DNA of 38,467 bases from Candidatus Albibeggiatoa sp. nov. BB20 (GTDB taxonomy: Bacteria; Pseudomonadota; Gammaproteobacteria; Beggiatoales; Beggiatoaceae), in the NCBI GenBank assembly GCA_016744725.1, contig JADGDW010000015.1:1-38467 (forward strand), written 5' to 3'. Each line of letters starts with the position of its first letter. Position 1 is the first letter of the stretch. Positions 7,553 to 16,385 of the stretch are shown piece by piece. Made by a program: the position numbers and the translations under genes. The notes under the pieces were generated by a model, which worked only from the letters and a program-made list of their open reading frames with translations, was not told the origin of the DNA and searched no databases.

Positions 7553-10500
7553 ATGCGAGCAATAGCAGCGTGTCTGTTTGTGTGTGTGACCAATATCGCA
7601 CAAGCAGAAATTTCAATCAACAATGCACCATTATCAAGTAACAACGGGCTGTACGATATTTCGCAAGATTTGGGGCAAACCGTTGGTAATAATCTTTTTC
7701 ACACATTTGACAGCTTCAATTTAAATCAAAACGAAATCGCCCAGTTTTTTGGCAGTGATTCAATTCGAAATATCATTTCACGAGTCACAGGTGGCGAACC
7801 CAGTTTTATCAATGGCACAATCCGCTCAACCATTCCTAATGCCGATTTTTACTTTTTAAATCCTTATGGCATTGTGTTTGGCGAATTTGCACAATTAGAT
7901 TTACAAGGCTCTTTTCATGCGTCGACCGCTGATTATTTAAAATTGTCCGATGGTGGCAGATTTCACGCCCGTTTTCCTAAACAAGATATTTTAACTTCAG
8001 CAGCCATTGAATTGTTTGGATTTCTAACCAATAATCCAGCCAATATTTCGATTGAAAACAGTCAACTGAGTATTGCTCAAGACCAAGACTTTTCACTTAC
8101 GGCTGGCAATATTTCTATTATCAATGCACAAATTAAAGTACCTGCGGGACATCTGTATTTAGCCACGACGGGTGAGATTGGCGAATTCAATGATTTTAAT
8201 CCTACGGTTTTGCAAGGCGATATTAACATTGCGCAACAATCTAGCTTAGAGACCAGTGGTGAAAGTGGCGGGGGTATTTTTATTCGCTCAGGTCAATTTA
8301 TATTCAATGACAGTCAACTCATTGCCCAAACGCTAGGGAGTCAAGATGCTGATGCAATTGATATTGCCGCCCACAATATTTTACTGCAACAAGGGACAAA
8401 AATTGATGCCAGTGTAGAGGGTTTAGGTCGTGGTGCGGATATTCGTCTAAATGCAACGAATTCCATCAGTTCAATTGATGAAATAGCGCGTAGTGCTATA
8501 ACCGCTAGCACTAATGCAAAAGTTGAACAAGGGCAGGCAAATCAAACAGGTGATGCAGGTTCAATCCTACTAAATGCCAAAAATGTCATATTTAAAGGCA
8601 ATACCGCTATCACGACCACCAGCCGTAGTACGGGTAAAGCGGCAGATATATATATCAATGCAGAACAAAATATCAGTTTTTCAGGTACAGGCAGTCGTCC
8701 AGCGGGTAGTAATATTGCACCTCAAGCACTGATTTCTCAGGCGTATTATCAACCTGAAACGGCGGGCAATGTCTTCTTAACAGCGGAGCAAATCTTACTG
8801 GAAGATGGGTATCAGTTTATTGTATCTGGTTATGGAACGAGTGAGGCGGGTGACATCACACTCACGGCAGATAATATTCATATCAATTCAGCGTTGATTG
8901 CCAATATGACCTTTGGTGCAGGCGATGCGGGTGTGGTTCGGCTTGATTTGAAAGATACCTTGTCACTATATAGCGGCACAGTTGTTAACTTATCAATGGG
9001 TTCTGGCAACGCCAATACGACTCGAGTCACAGCTAAAAATGTGTACTTTGATTATGGTTCTTTCTTTTTATCGCTGAGTCGGCGCACGGGTCATGCAGGC
9101 AATTTTATTATTGAAGCAACCGATACGCTGCGTATGACTGGGGCAAATAATGGATATGAATCCAAAATTGCGTCAGAGTCATCGCCCACTTTAGCAGGCA
9201 TTGTTGCAGGTGATGCAGGTGATATTACGATTAAAGCAGGACGTTTGATAATGCGTGATGGAGCAAATGTCAGCAGTACCTCATTCTCACGTTTAGGTTT
9301 TTATGCAGGCACAGGCGGCGATATTGACATTGATGTACAAGGTGAAATGGATATACAAGGGGTTAACCCTTACGGTGAAAGTGAAAATGGATTTGCCAGT
9401 GGGATTTATACACGTAGTTTAGGGGTAAGCGATAATAGCAGCAGAGGTGGCAATATTCGCTTACAAGCACAATCTTTGAAACTCTCAGATGGTGCAACCA
9501 TTACCAGTAGCACTAATACTTACTCTTCAAGTGGCACGATTGATATTGCGGTGCGCGATAACATTGACATCAGCGGCGATGCCTCACATATTGAATTGCT
9601 CGAACCGGGGGCGTTGCAACTGGAATATCTCAACACTTATTCTGTGAGTAACGTCAATCAATCAACCAGCGGCATTTTTGCCAGTTCATTAGATGATAAT
9701 CCACATTCAGGGGCAGCGGGCAATATCAACTTAAGCGCACACAAGCTCAACATGTCGGATAACGGGCGCATTTCGACTTCCAGTGAAGGCGGTGGACAAG
9801 CGGGGCATATCAATGTAACCGTCAATCAATTGCATATAGATTCGACTGCTGACATTGCATCGGAAAGCCAATTTATTAATCGCTATCAGTTTAATAGTAT
9901 TGATGAACGTGACGAGGTGTTAGTAAAACAAGGCGATACGATTCAAGCGGCAGATTTAGGCAATGGCAAAATCAATTATTACGTTAATGTGGGCAGCCAT
10001 CTGATTCCATCGCGTATTCCTTTAGACCCTGTGGCTAGCGTCGCTGAATTATATCAATTGAATCAACAATATTTGTTCAGCAATGGGCAAGTCGTTGAAG
10101 TGCAAAGTGGAGATGTCAGCGAATCTGGATATTATATTTATACCCATCATCATGAGCTTGTGCTGGATACATGGCAGCGTATGGATCAAGATGTGACAAC
10201 AGTATTGGAGACAGCAGAACCTTTTCAATCAGTGCGCAAAGATAATAATGGCTATTCTCCTAATGAAACCTTGCCCGATTATCAATTAGGTGAACGGATT
10301 CGAGTGTTGGATATGGGGAATGGTAAAGCAGCCGATTTTATCTATACCAATATGTTTGAAGATGATGGTGATATTCATGTTGATTTTGTCCAAGTCAATC
10401 AATTTAATCTCTCCAGTATAGAAGAATTAACAGTATTGCCACAACAATTTTATTTAGAAGGTGAATATCCAATTGCAGTGCTAAACAATCCGCAACAAGC

Positions 10501-11389
10501 AGATCAATTTGTTTATGCTAACAACCAATGGATTCGTTTAAATAAACCGCGTCAAATTGCACAAATCAATGATGTTAATACTTTAACATTGGCAAAAACG
10601 GGCAATATCGCCCAAGTCGGGGATGCTGCGATGATTTATGTTGGGCAAGACTGGATAGATTTGAATCCACAACGCCAAACGGTACAAACACTGACAGATT
10701 TGGAACAACTGAATGCCAAACAAGGCGATTTTGTCAAAGTCCTCAGTGATAATAGTCCAGAAAATTATTTTTATGCAAATGGGCAATGGATAAAGCAAGA
10801 ACGCGGTGGCAATGCAGGTACAATTGAAATCAATGCAGATCGTATTCAAGTAACTGATAGTGGAGCGATTACGACTGAAGCGATTAGTGCAGGCGGCGGT
10901 GGCATCACCCTAAATGTTGATAATACTTTGTATTTAAACAATGCGCGTATTTCAGCCAGTGTTCAAGAAGGGGCGGGGAATGGAGGTGATTTAAATTTGA
11001 ATAATGCACAGTTTTTAGTGATGAACAATGCGAGATTAATTGCTGAAGCTTATGAAGGTCAAGGCGGTAATATTCGAATTGCAGCAGAACAATTTATCAA
11101 AGACCCAAATAGTTTAGTCTCTGCCTCTTCGCGTTTAGGCATTGATGGCAATATCGAAATCACCTCACCCGATGAAACTATCAGCAGTGGTTTATTAAGT
11201 TTGGATAAAAACTTTGCTAAAAAAGTACAAATCAAAGATACGTGTAAAGCCGCGATTGGAGGACAATTACCTACTGAATTTCAACCACCGCTAACGCTTA
11301 AAGTGAATATGTATCGTTTTCAAAATGACTTTGTTGAGGATTGGATTCCTAGCTCTGCGCTAAATTCAAGGTTATCTACTTGTCAATAA
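7553..11389 (+). CDS. Two-partner-secretion haemagglutinin-like exoprotein (TpsA), with inserted repeat module
   Basis: The 1278-residue secreted protein starts at ATG 7553 after a purine-rich AGGGGAAGGG. A signal peptide is clear (MRAIAACLFVCVTNIAQA). The TPS secretion domain follows (about 19-165, with GEPSFINGTIRS, NPYGIVFG and GSFHASTADYLKLSDGG). Next is a long right-handed beta-helix of short repeats such as GxGGDIxIxA and the DGAxIxSST type. Residues about 781-1085 interrupt the helix with a different module built of repeats ending in patterns like YANGQWI. Beta-helix resumes and ends in SASSRLGIDGNIEI, SGLLSL and a tail with two Cys. The TpsB pore partner is not in the window. It is followed after 33 bp by a paralogue. 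The likely role is surface adhesion or contact; a CDI-type toxin tip is not seen. Confidence 0.88.
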   Translation: MRAIAACLFVCVTNIAQAEISINNAPLSSNNGLYDISQDLGQTVGNNLFHTFDSFNLNQNEIAQFFGSDSIRNIISRVTGGEPSFINGTIRSTIPNADFYFLNPYGIVFGEFAQLDLQGSFHASTADYLKLSDGGRFHARFPKQDILTSAAIELFGFLTNNPANISIENSQLSIAQDQDFSLTAGNISIINAQIKVPAGHLYLATTGEIGEFNDFNPTVLQGDINIAQQSSLETSGESGGGIFIRSGQFIFNDSQLIAQTLGSQDADAIDIAAHNILLQQGTKIDASVEGLGRGADIRLNATNSISSIDEIARSAITASTNAKVEQGQANQTGDAGSILLNAKNVIFKGNTAITTTSRSTGKAADIYINAEQNISFSGTGSRPAGSNIAPQALISQAYYQPETAGNVFLTAEQILLEDGYQFIVSGYGTSEAGDITLTADNIHINSALIANMTFGAGDAGVVRLDLKDTLSLYSGTVVNLSMGSGNANTTRVTAKNVYFDYGSFFLSLSRRTGHAGNFIIEATDTLRMTGANNGYESKIASESSPTLAGIVAGDAGDITIKAGRLIMRDGANVSSTSFSRLGFYAGTGGDIDIDVQGEMDIQGVNPYGESENGFASGIYTRSLGVSDNSSRGGNIRLQAQSLKLSDGATITSSTNTYSSSGTIDIAVRDNIDISGDASHIELLEPGALQLEYLNTYSVSNVNQSTSGIFASSLDDNPHSGAAGNINLSAHKLNMSDNGRISTSSEGGGQAGHINVTVNQLHIDSTADIASESQFINRYQFNSIDERDEVLVKQGDTIQAADLGNGKINYYVNVGSHLIPSRIPLDPVASVAELYQLNQQYLFSNGQVVEVQSGDVSESGYYIYTHHHELVLDTWQRMDQDVTTVLETAEPFQSVRKDNNGYSPNETLPDYQLGERIRVLDMGNGKAADFIYTNMFEDDGDIHVDFVQVNQFNLSSIEELTVLPQQFYLEGEYPIAVLNNPQQADQFVYANNQWIRLNKPRQIAQINDVNTLTLAKTGNIAQVGDAAMIYVGQDWIDLNPQRQTVQTLTDLEQLNAKQGDFVKVLSDNSPENYFYANGQWIKQERGGNAGTIEINADRIQVTDSGAITTEAISAGGGGITLNVDNTLYLNNARISASVQEGAGNGGDLNLNNAQFLVMNNARLIAEAYEGQGGNIRIAAEQFIKDPNSLVSASSRLGIDGNIEITSPDETISSGLLSLDKNFAKKVQIKDTCKAAIGGQLPTEFQPPLTLKVNMYRFQNDFVEDWIPSSALNSRLSTCQ
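9895..10810 (+). repeat. Degenerate repeat module inside the first haemagglutinin-like gene
   Basis: About 305 residues of the protein encoded here differ from the surrounding beta-helix. They contain roughly six loosely similar units of 40-65 residues. The best preserved give DQFVYANNQWIRLN, MIYVGQDWIDLN and NYFYANGQWIKQ, each preceded by a segment like LEQLNAKQGDFVKVL. The pattern is xGDxxxV, then a Y-x-Y element, then an aromatic W-I/V. The paralogue at 11423 has no equivalent. I do not recognise a named domain with certainty. Confidence 0.6.
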
Positions 11390-11422
11390 AGGTCTTTTTT
11401 TTGCTTCTATCCCAGATAAATT

Positions 11423-13786
11423 ATGCGAATAGCAATGCTATGGCTGTTTGTGTGTCTGACCAACACCGCACAAGCAGACATTTCAATCAATAATCAACAA
11501 TTATCAACTAACAATGGGCTGTATGACATTTCGCAAGATTTGGGGCAAACCATTGGTAGCAACTTATTTCACAGCTTTGATCGCTTTAATTTAAATCAAG
11601 GGGAAGTGGCAAAATTTTCTGGTTCAGAACAAATTCAAAATGTAATTTCCCGCGTGATTGGTGGCAATCCTAGCTTTATTAACGGCACGCTGCGCTCAAC
11701 GATGCCAAATGCTGATTTTTATTTTATTAATCCTTATGGCATCTCATTTGGTAAATATGCCCAACTCGATTTGCAAGGCTCTTTTCATACATCAACCGCA
11801 GATTATTTAAAACTATCGGATGGCGGTGAATTTCATGCGCGTTTTCCTGAGCAAGATATCTTGACCACTGCACCGATTGCCAGTTTCGGGTTTCTAACGG
11901 ATATACCTGCACCGATTGATTTTCAAGGTTCAAAACTGATTGTATTGCCTGAAAAAGACATCAGTGTGATTGCGGGTGACATCAATATAGATCAGGCACA
12001 TTTATTTGCAACTGATATTAAAACGGTTAAGGCTGGAAATATACGGGTTGCCAGTGTTGCATCACAGGGTGAAGTGGTCTTATTGGAGTCAGATTTAGAC
12101 GTTTCCTCATTTACCGATTTAGGCGACATCACAATGATTGGGGTTAATTCAAGTAATGGGGATGGGGTTTTATCGGTGAAAGGCACGGAGTCAGGTTTAA
12201 TTCTGATTCGGGGTAATAATATGTTGTTGTCAGACCGTGGTTTTTTAGAGGCAAATAATTATGCTAAACAAGGCGCGGTTGGCAAAGGAATTGACATCAA
12301 ACTCACGGGACAACTTAAATTAACCAAAGGGGCGGAAATCGTCAGTAAAACATTTAGCTCGATTCAAACCGCACCGATTTCAATTGAAGTGGATACGTTG
12401 GAATTACATGAAGGCTCACAAATTAGCTCAAATGTATGGGATGCGGGTCATGGTAATCAAATGTCGATCAAAGCTAATGACATCTTATTAACAGGTATTA
12501 GTGATATAACCGTAACAAGCACTAATGGCAATATTACCCGTAATACCACTGGTATTTCTTCAATTTCATACTCGACAAACCCTAATGCAATAGAAAGTAC
12601 GATCAATATTGAAACGCCACGGCTTATCATGGAAGATCAAGCACAAGTGAATGTTACATCCCTAGGCTTAGGCAAAGCAGGCTCAATTTATCTCGATGTG
12701 GATCAATTAAAAGTGACGCGGGGTGCGGGCATCATGTCCACAGCCGTTGGCTTAGGTGATGGTGGTTTAATTCAAATTGATGCAAATCAGATTTACATAT
12801 CCGATACGGGAACAATTAATTCAGCAGGATTTGGACAAGGCACTGGTAAAGCAGGTGATATTACGATTGCTGCCGAGAATTTCACATTGCAAAGTGGCGG
12901 CAATGTCAATATTTCAACCTTGGGTTTAGGCTTATCAGGTGTGATTAAGATTAATGTAACAGATACCTTACGTCTATCAGGGCATTCTGATGCCAGCAAT
13001 TTGCGTTATTATGATTTTGTTAATGAACAATTAGGCGGCTCTTTAGCACTTTTGGGGGTGAAACCTACGGATGTGATTGGCGCAACTAAAATCAATGCGT
13101 CGGTGATTAACTTGGGTGCTGAAAGCGCAGGCAATATTGAGATTCAAGCTGGGCATATTGATTTATTTGATGGCGCGGAAATTACGGGTGAACATCGCGG
13201 TTTCGGTCATGCAGGACAAATTTCTGTTCAAGCAGATGATATACATTTAAATAACAGTAAAATTACCACGGAAACTTTTGGCGGTGGTGGCGGCGGCAAT
13301 ATTCAGCTAACAACTTCAACTATTTTAAATTTGACTCAAAGCGATATTACAACCAGTGTCGGTAAAGGTTTAGGGCAAGGCGGTGATATTGGTATTAATA
13401 GACCTGTTTTTATAGTGCTTAATCAAAGTCAAATTATTGCTCAAGCGGATGCTGGTGATGGGGGAAATATTTGGATTGTCGCCGACCAATTTTTAAAATC
13501 ACCGAGTAGTTTAGTTTCAGCTTCTTCTCGTTTAGGCATTGATGGCAATATTGAAATCATTTCGCCTGATGAAACCATCAGCAGTGGATTACTGACTTTA
13601 AATAAACGTTTTTCTGAGCAAGCACAAATCAAAGATGCGTGTAAGACTGCGATTGTAGGGCAGCGACCAACCGAATTCCAACCGCCATTAACCTTAAAAG
13701 TGAGTATGTATCGTTTTCCCAATTATTTTATTGATGACTGGATTCCTAGCTATGGACGCGGATTAAGACTATCAGCTTGTCAATAA
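11423..13786 (+). CDS. Two-partner-secretion haemagglutinin-like exoprotein (TpsA), shorter paralogue
   Basis: This 787-residue protein has the signal peptide MRIAMLWLFVCLTNTAQA and a TPS domain nearly identical in layout to the upstream gene (ISINNQQLSTNNGLYDISQD, INPYGISFG, GSFHTSTADYLKLSDGG). A beta-helix follows, then the same C-terminal block (SASSRLGIDGNIEI, SGLLTL, KDACK and a final CQ). Its only mature-protein Cys residues are the two in the tail. It lacks the 305-residue repeat module of its neighbour. ATG 11423 lies 33 bp after the first gene and has no strong ribosome site. The 3' flanks of both genes share sequence (AATAAAG, then TTGCTTCTATC), which shows a tandem duplication. A transporter partner is not nearby. 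Confidence 0.88.
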   Translation: MRIAMLWLFVCLTNTAQADISINNQQLSTNNGLYDISQDLGQTIGSNLFHSFDRFNLNQGEVAKFSGSEQIQNVISRVIGGNPSFINGTLRSTMPNADFYFINPYGISFGKYAQLDLQGSFHTSTADYLKLSDGGEFHARFPEQDILTTAPIASFGFLTDIPAPIDFQGSKLIVLPEKDISVIAGDINIDQAHLFATDIKTVKAGNIRVASVASQGEVVLLESDLDVSSFTDLGDITMIGVNSSNGDGVLSVKGTESGLILIRGNNMLLSDRGFLEANNYAKQGAVGKGIDIKLTGQLKLTKGAEIVSKTFSSIQTAPISIEVDTLELHEGSQISSNVWDAGHGNQMSIKANDILLTGISDITVTSTNGNITRNTTGISSISYSTNPNAIESTINIETPRLIMEDQAQVNVTSLGLGKAGSIYLDVDQLKVTRGAGIMSTAVGLGDGGLIQIDANQIYISDTGTINSAGFGQGTGKAGDITIAAENFTLQSGGNVNISTLGLGLSGVIKINVTDTLRLSGHSDASNLRYYDFVNEQLGGSLALLGVKPTDVIGATKINASVINLGAESAGNIEIQAGHIDLFDGAEITGEHRGFGHAGQISVQADDIHLNNSKITTETFGGGGGGNIQLTTSTILNLTQSDITTSVGKGLGQGGDIGINRPVFIVLNQSQIIAQADAGDGGNIWIVADQFLKSPSSLVSASSRLGIDGNIEIISPDETISSGLLTLNKRFSEQAQIKDACKTAIVGQRPTEFQPPLTLKVSMYRFPNYFIDDWIPSYGRGLRLSACQ

Positions 13787-13980
13787 AGCTCTTTGCTTCT
13801 ATCTCACATAAATTGAGTTTGATTGATCTATTTTATGAGGATAGATTTAAATGAAATGCCTTCATGGCGTGCCACGTCGAATATACCTCTGACGCAGCAT
13901 GTCTTGATGGCATCCTAGAAAATACAGCAGATTAAAGAGTGAACAGAATTATAGCTGATTCCTTGTTATATAATTAGGGA

Positions 13981-14096
13981 GCGTTCTTAATTAAACCTAA
14001 AATCCATAAAAATACTTTAATTACCAACCACTTAAAAAAACAGCGCTTTGAATTTTATTCTTTAGATTCAATTTATTACTAGTTTGATAAGAACGC
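13981..14096. mobile_element. Possible MITE-like element
   Basis: The segment begins with GCGTTCTTA (13981-13989) and ends with its exact reverse complement TAAGAACGC (14088-14096). Similarity continues inward less perfectly (ATTAAAC against TCAAAC). The 116-bp AT-rich interior encodes nothing. This is the form of a miniature inverted-repeat element, but no target duplication was identified and no second copy is present in the window. Confidence 0.35.
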
Positions 14097-14139
14097 CGAC
14101 TAGGACTGCGAGTCCTTGAAGGACTCGCAGTCCTAGTCG
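14097..14139. terminator. Perfect 19-bp hairpin; repeat family, possible terminator
   Basis: Arms 14097-14115 and 14121-14139 are exact reverse complements around the loop TTGAA. The arm core is TAGGACTGCGAGTCC. It abuts the stop codon of the minus-strand gene ending at 14140, so a transcript of that gene would end in this structure. It has no following T-run on the minus strand, so it may act as a stabilising or processing structure rather than a classic intrinsic terminator. A degenerate relative lies at 30781-30813, which points to a dispersed palindromic repeat. Confidence 0.65.
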
Positions 14140-15426
14140 CTATTTACGCTTATTTCTGGGTTTTTCTTGTGGTAAAAAATGTTCTTCCCAATATGTTTTC
14201 ACATCCACATCAGCAAGCTTGAAATCAATCCCAAACGCATCTTTTTCACCGCCAATACCACGACTAAAACGCACTTCTTTATAGATAGGTTCATCGGTTA
14301 ATAATTTGACCAATTGTGCCGCATCAGGACTAAAACCTTCAATTTTAATTGTGCCACCTTCCAGAGTCAGACGAGATAAATGACTTTTTTTGGGAATCAC
14401 CCCATTTAGATGTGATAACACTTCGGGTACTTTTTGCTTAGGAAAGCCTTGGATTGGGTTAATTTCATCTTCGATTGTCAGTACTTCTTGTTTTAGCTGA
14501 CTCACATCCATGGTTTGCCCACGTAATTGATCCAAATGATTCTGTAACTGTTGCTTATAATACACATTCGCCATAAAACCTAAAATACCAACGACAACCA
14601 ATAAAACTGCAGCGACCGCCATGTAAATCCGATTGCGCTGCCGCTTAGCTTGTTTTTTGCGCAAAATACTGGTTGTGGGTACAAAAGCATAATGGTAAAT
14701 ACGCTTTTCAGGTACAGGTAAATTCTCCCAGTCTGATAATGCCTGATATTGCTTACTATGAGGCTGATTATCATCTAAATGAATTTCTTGCTCGATTTGC
14801 TGTTTAAATTCTGGGGTATTGCAATCATCTTTTGGGAAATGTAACCAACGTTGTACCGCCGTACCAGACCATTCACAAAAGGTAGCAGATTGTTCATCTT
14901 CATCACTGATTTGGATCAATAACTCTTGCTTAGGCACGGTTAATAAAGTGCGTGGTACAATGCAAGACAGAAATAAACCTGCCTGTTCAAATGCAATAAA
15001 AAGTGATTCCGCACGTTTGCTGGGCAACCACAATGCAACGGTTTGTTGACCTTGTTTTTGAGCTTGAACGGCTAACAATAATGGCTCTGAATTACCAGGT
15101 AATAAAGTAGAAAGCTGTAAATTAACTGCCCCTTTAAGCTTATCATCATCAATCGCAGGCAATTTTAAACTGGTTGCAATAAATTCTTCAGGTGGTAATG
15201 CCAACGCAATATGGCGTAATTTTTTATTGTTAAGTAGTAAACGACAAGCGGCTTCAGCAATTCCTTTGGTCGTTGTCTCAATATCATGTTGCGCAACTAA
15301 GTCAACATCGCCTGTATATAATAAGGATGAACCATGCAAAACTAAGCAGGCATCCACCTTGGGTAAATGTTGCTTACGTTTTTTGCCTAATTTTAGTTTA
15401 GGTAATTTAATATCAATATTCTTCAT
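14140..15426 (-). CDS. GspL/PilN-like bitopic assembly protein
   Basis: The 428-residue protein has three parts. Residues 22-250 look like the cytoplasmic actin-like (PilM/GspL-type) domain, with LPPEEFIATSLKLPAIDDDKLKGAVNLQL as a typical stretch in two pieces. One membrane segment follows basic residues (about 267-287, YMAVAAVLLVVVGILGF). A periplasmic part then shows the PilN-type pattern: coiled coil (290-325), then VPEVLSHLNGVIPKKSHLSRLTLEGGTIKIEGFS with the ferredoxin-like fold signature. GspL couples the ATPase of type II secretion to the membrane; PilN does so in type IV pili. No other secretion or pilus gene is here, so it is an orphan. The start is ATG 15426, only 10 bp from the divergent SDR start. 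Confidence 0.7.
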   Translation of the reverse strand: MKNIDIKLPKLKLGKKRKQHLPKVDACLVLHGSSLLYTGDVDLVAQHDIETTTKGIAEAACRLLLNNKKLRHIALALPPEEFIATSLKLPAIDDDKLKGAVNLQLSTLLPGNSEPLLLAVQAQKQGQQTVALWLPSKRAESLFIAFEQAGLFLSCIVPRTLLTVPKQELLIQISDEDEQSATFCEWSGTAVQRWLHFPKDDCNTPEFKQQIEQEIHLDDNQPHSKQYQALSDWENLPVPEKRIYHYAFVPTTSILRKKQAKRQRNRIYMAVAAVLLVVVGILGFMANVYYKQQLQNHLDQLRGQTMDVSQLKQEVLTIEDEINPIQGFPKQKVPEVLSHLNGVIPKKSHLSRLTLEGGTIKIEGFSPDAAQLVKLLTDEPIYKEVRFSRGIGGEKDAFGIDFKLADVDVKTYWEEHFLPQEKPRNKRK

Positions 15427-15436
15427 AGGTTTCTTT

Positions 15437-16285
15437 ATGCATACAGTGGTAACGGGCGCAAGTAATCAAATTGGTTATTTTTTATTGCCTCACCTAGCTC
15501 AGCAATATAGTATCACGGCGATCAGTCGACAATCACCCGCCTCTCATGTTATAGAAAATCAACATATCCATTGGATTCAACAGGATTTACGGACTGAGCC
15601 ATTAAACATTTCACAATCATTTATTTTATTGCATCTTGCGCCTATTTGGCTATTGCCAGATTTATTACAAGCTTTGCCACAGCCACATCAATTACAACGA
15701 GTGATTGTATTTAGCTCTACCAGCCGTTTTACTAAAACAGACTCGTCTGACGAACAAGAACAACATGTTGTGCAAGATTTAACCCAAGCCGAACAAGCAA
15801 TTATGCAGCAATGTGAACAATTACAAATCCCGTGGACTATTTTGCGCCCTACCTTGGTTTATGGCTGTGGCTTAGATAAAAATGTAGCCTTTATAGCTCA
15901 ATTTATTAAACGATTTGGATTTTTCCCTATTGTCGGACAAGGGCAAGGTTTGCGTCAACCTATTCATGCCGAAGATTTAGCGCAAGCTTGCGTAGATATT
16001 TTGCAAAATCCCGTAACATATAACAAAGCCTATAATCTAAGCGGTGGTGAAACCCTAACTTATCAACAAATGGTGGCTAGAATTTTTCAACAACAAAATA
16101 AACCTATACGTATCATTCCTATTCCTTCCCGTCTATTTAAATTTGCACTAAGTTTGCTAAATTGGTTGCCAATGTTTAAACATATTTCCCCTGCCATGAT
16201 TGATCGTATGAACCAAGATTTATGTTTTGAACACCAAGCCGCTCAGAAAGATTTTAATTATAAACCGCGTTCATTTTCACCTTAA
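15437..16285 (+). CDS. NAD(P)-dependent epimerase/dehydratase-like SDR
   Basis: From ATG 15437 the protein has 282 residues. It begins with the Rossmann motif TGASNQIGYFL, an altered TGxxGxxG. A strand with VIVFSSTSRF, then IPWTILRPTLVYG, and the segment GLRQPIHAEDLAQA are typical of extended/atypical SDRs that act on nucleotide sugars or as NAD(P)H-binding proteins. The catalytic YxxxK motif is not seen at the expected place, so it may be a non-canonical member. The open frame runs back to 15227 but would overlap the divergent gene; MHTVVTGAS is the natural N-terminus. Its product is unknown. The downstream acyltransferase gene on the same strand hints at envelope glycan work, which is inference. 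Confidence 0.75.
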   Translation: MHTVVTGASNQIGYFLLPHLAQQYSITAISRQSPASHVIENQHIHWIQQDLRTEPLNISQSFILLHLAPIWLLPDLLQALPQPHQLQRVIVFSSTSRFTKTDSSDEQEQHVVQDLTQAEQAIMQQCEQLQIPWTILRPTLVYGCGLDKNVAFIAQFIKRFGFFPIVGQGQGLRQPIHAEDLAQACVDILQNPVTYNKAYNLSGGETLTYQQMVARIFQQQNKPIRIIPIPSRLFKFALSLLNWLPMFKHISPAMIDRMNQDLCFEHQAAQKDFNYKPRSFSP

Positions 16286-16385
16286 AATAATAGTAATGCC
16301 GCTTGAATCCTCACTGGTAACGGTTTTGCTTAAACTTATGCTAAGATAGATTTTAATCTTGCCATTTTTCCTATTGGAGGCCACG

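Larger units (their letters stand above)
13787..14139. other. Repeat-rich spacer
   Basis: No gene is visible. The first 50 bases repeat the 3' flank of the upstream haemagglutinin gene. A region bounded by 9-bp inverted repeats (13981-14096) and a perfect hairpin (14097-14139) make up the right half; both are listed separately. The rest (about 13840-13980) is not recognised. Confidence 0.6.

Noticed and set aside
7553..13786. Contact-dependent inhibition (CdiA) system
   Set aside because: The proteins end in a short conserved tail rather than a variable toxin, and no immunity gene or CdiB partner follows.
15227..15436. Extended SDR N-terminus reading back into the divergent gene
   Set aside because: It would overlap antisense with the GspL/PilN-like gene, and the Rossmann motif sits correctly just after ATG 15437.
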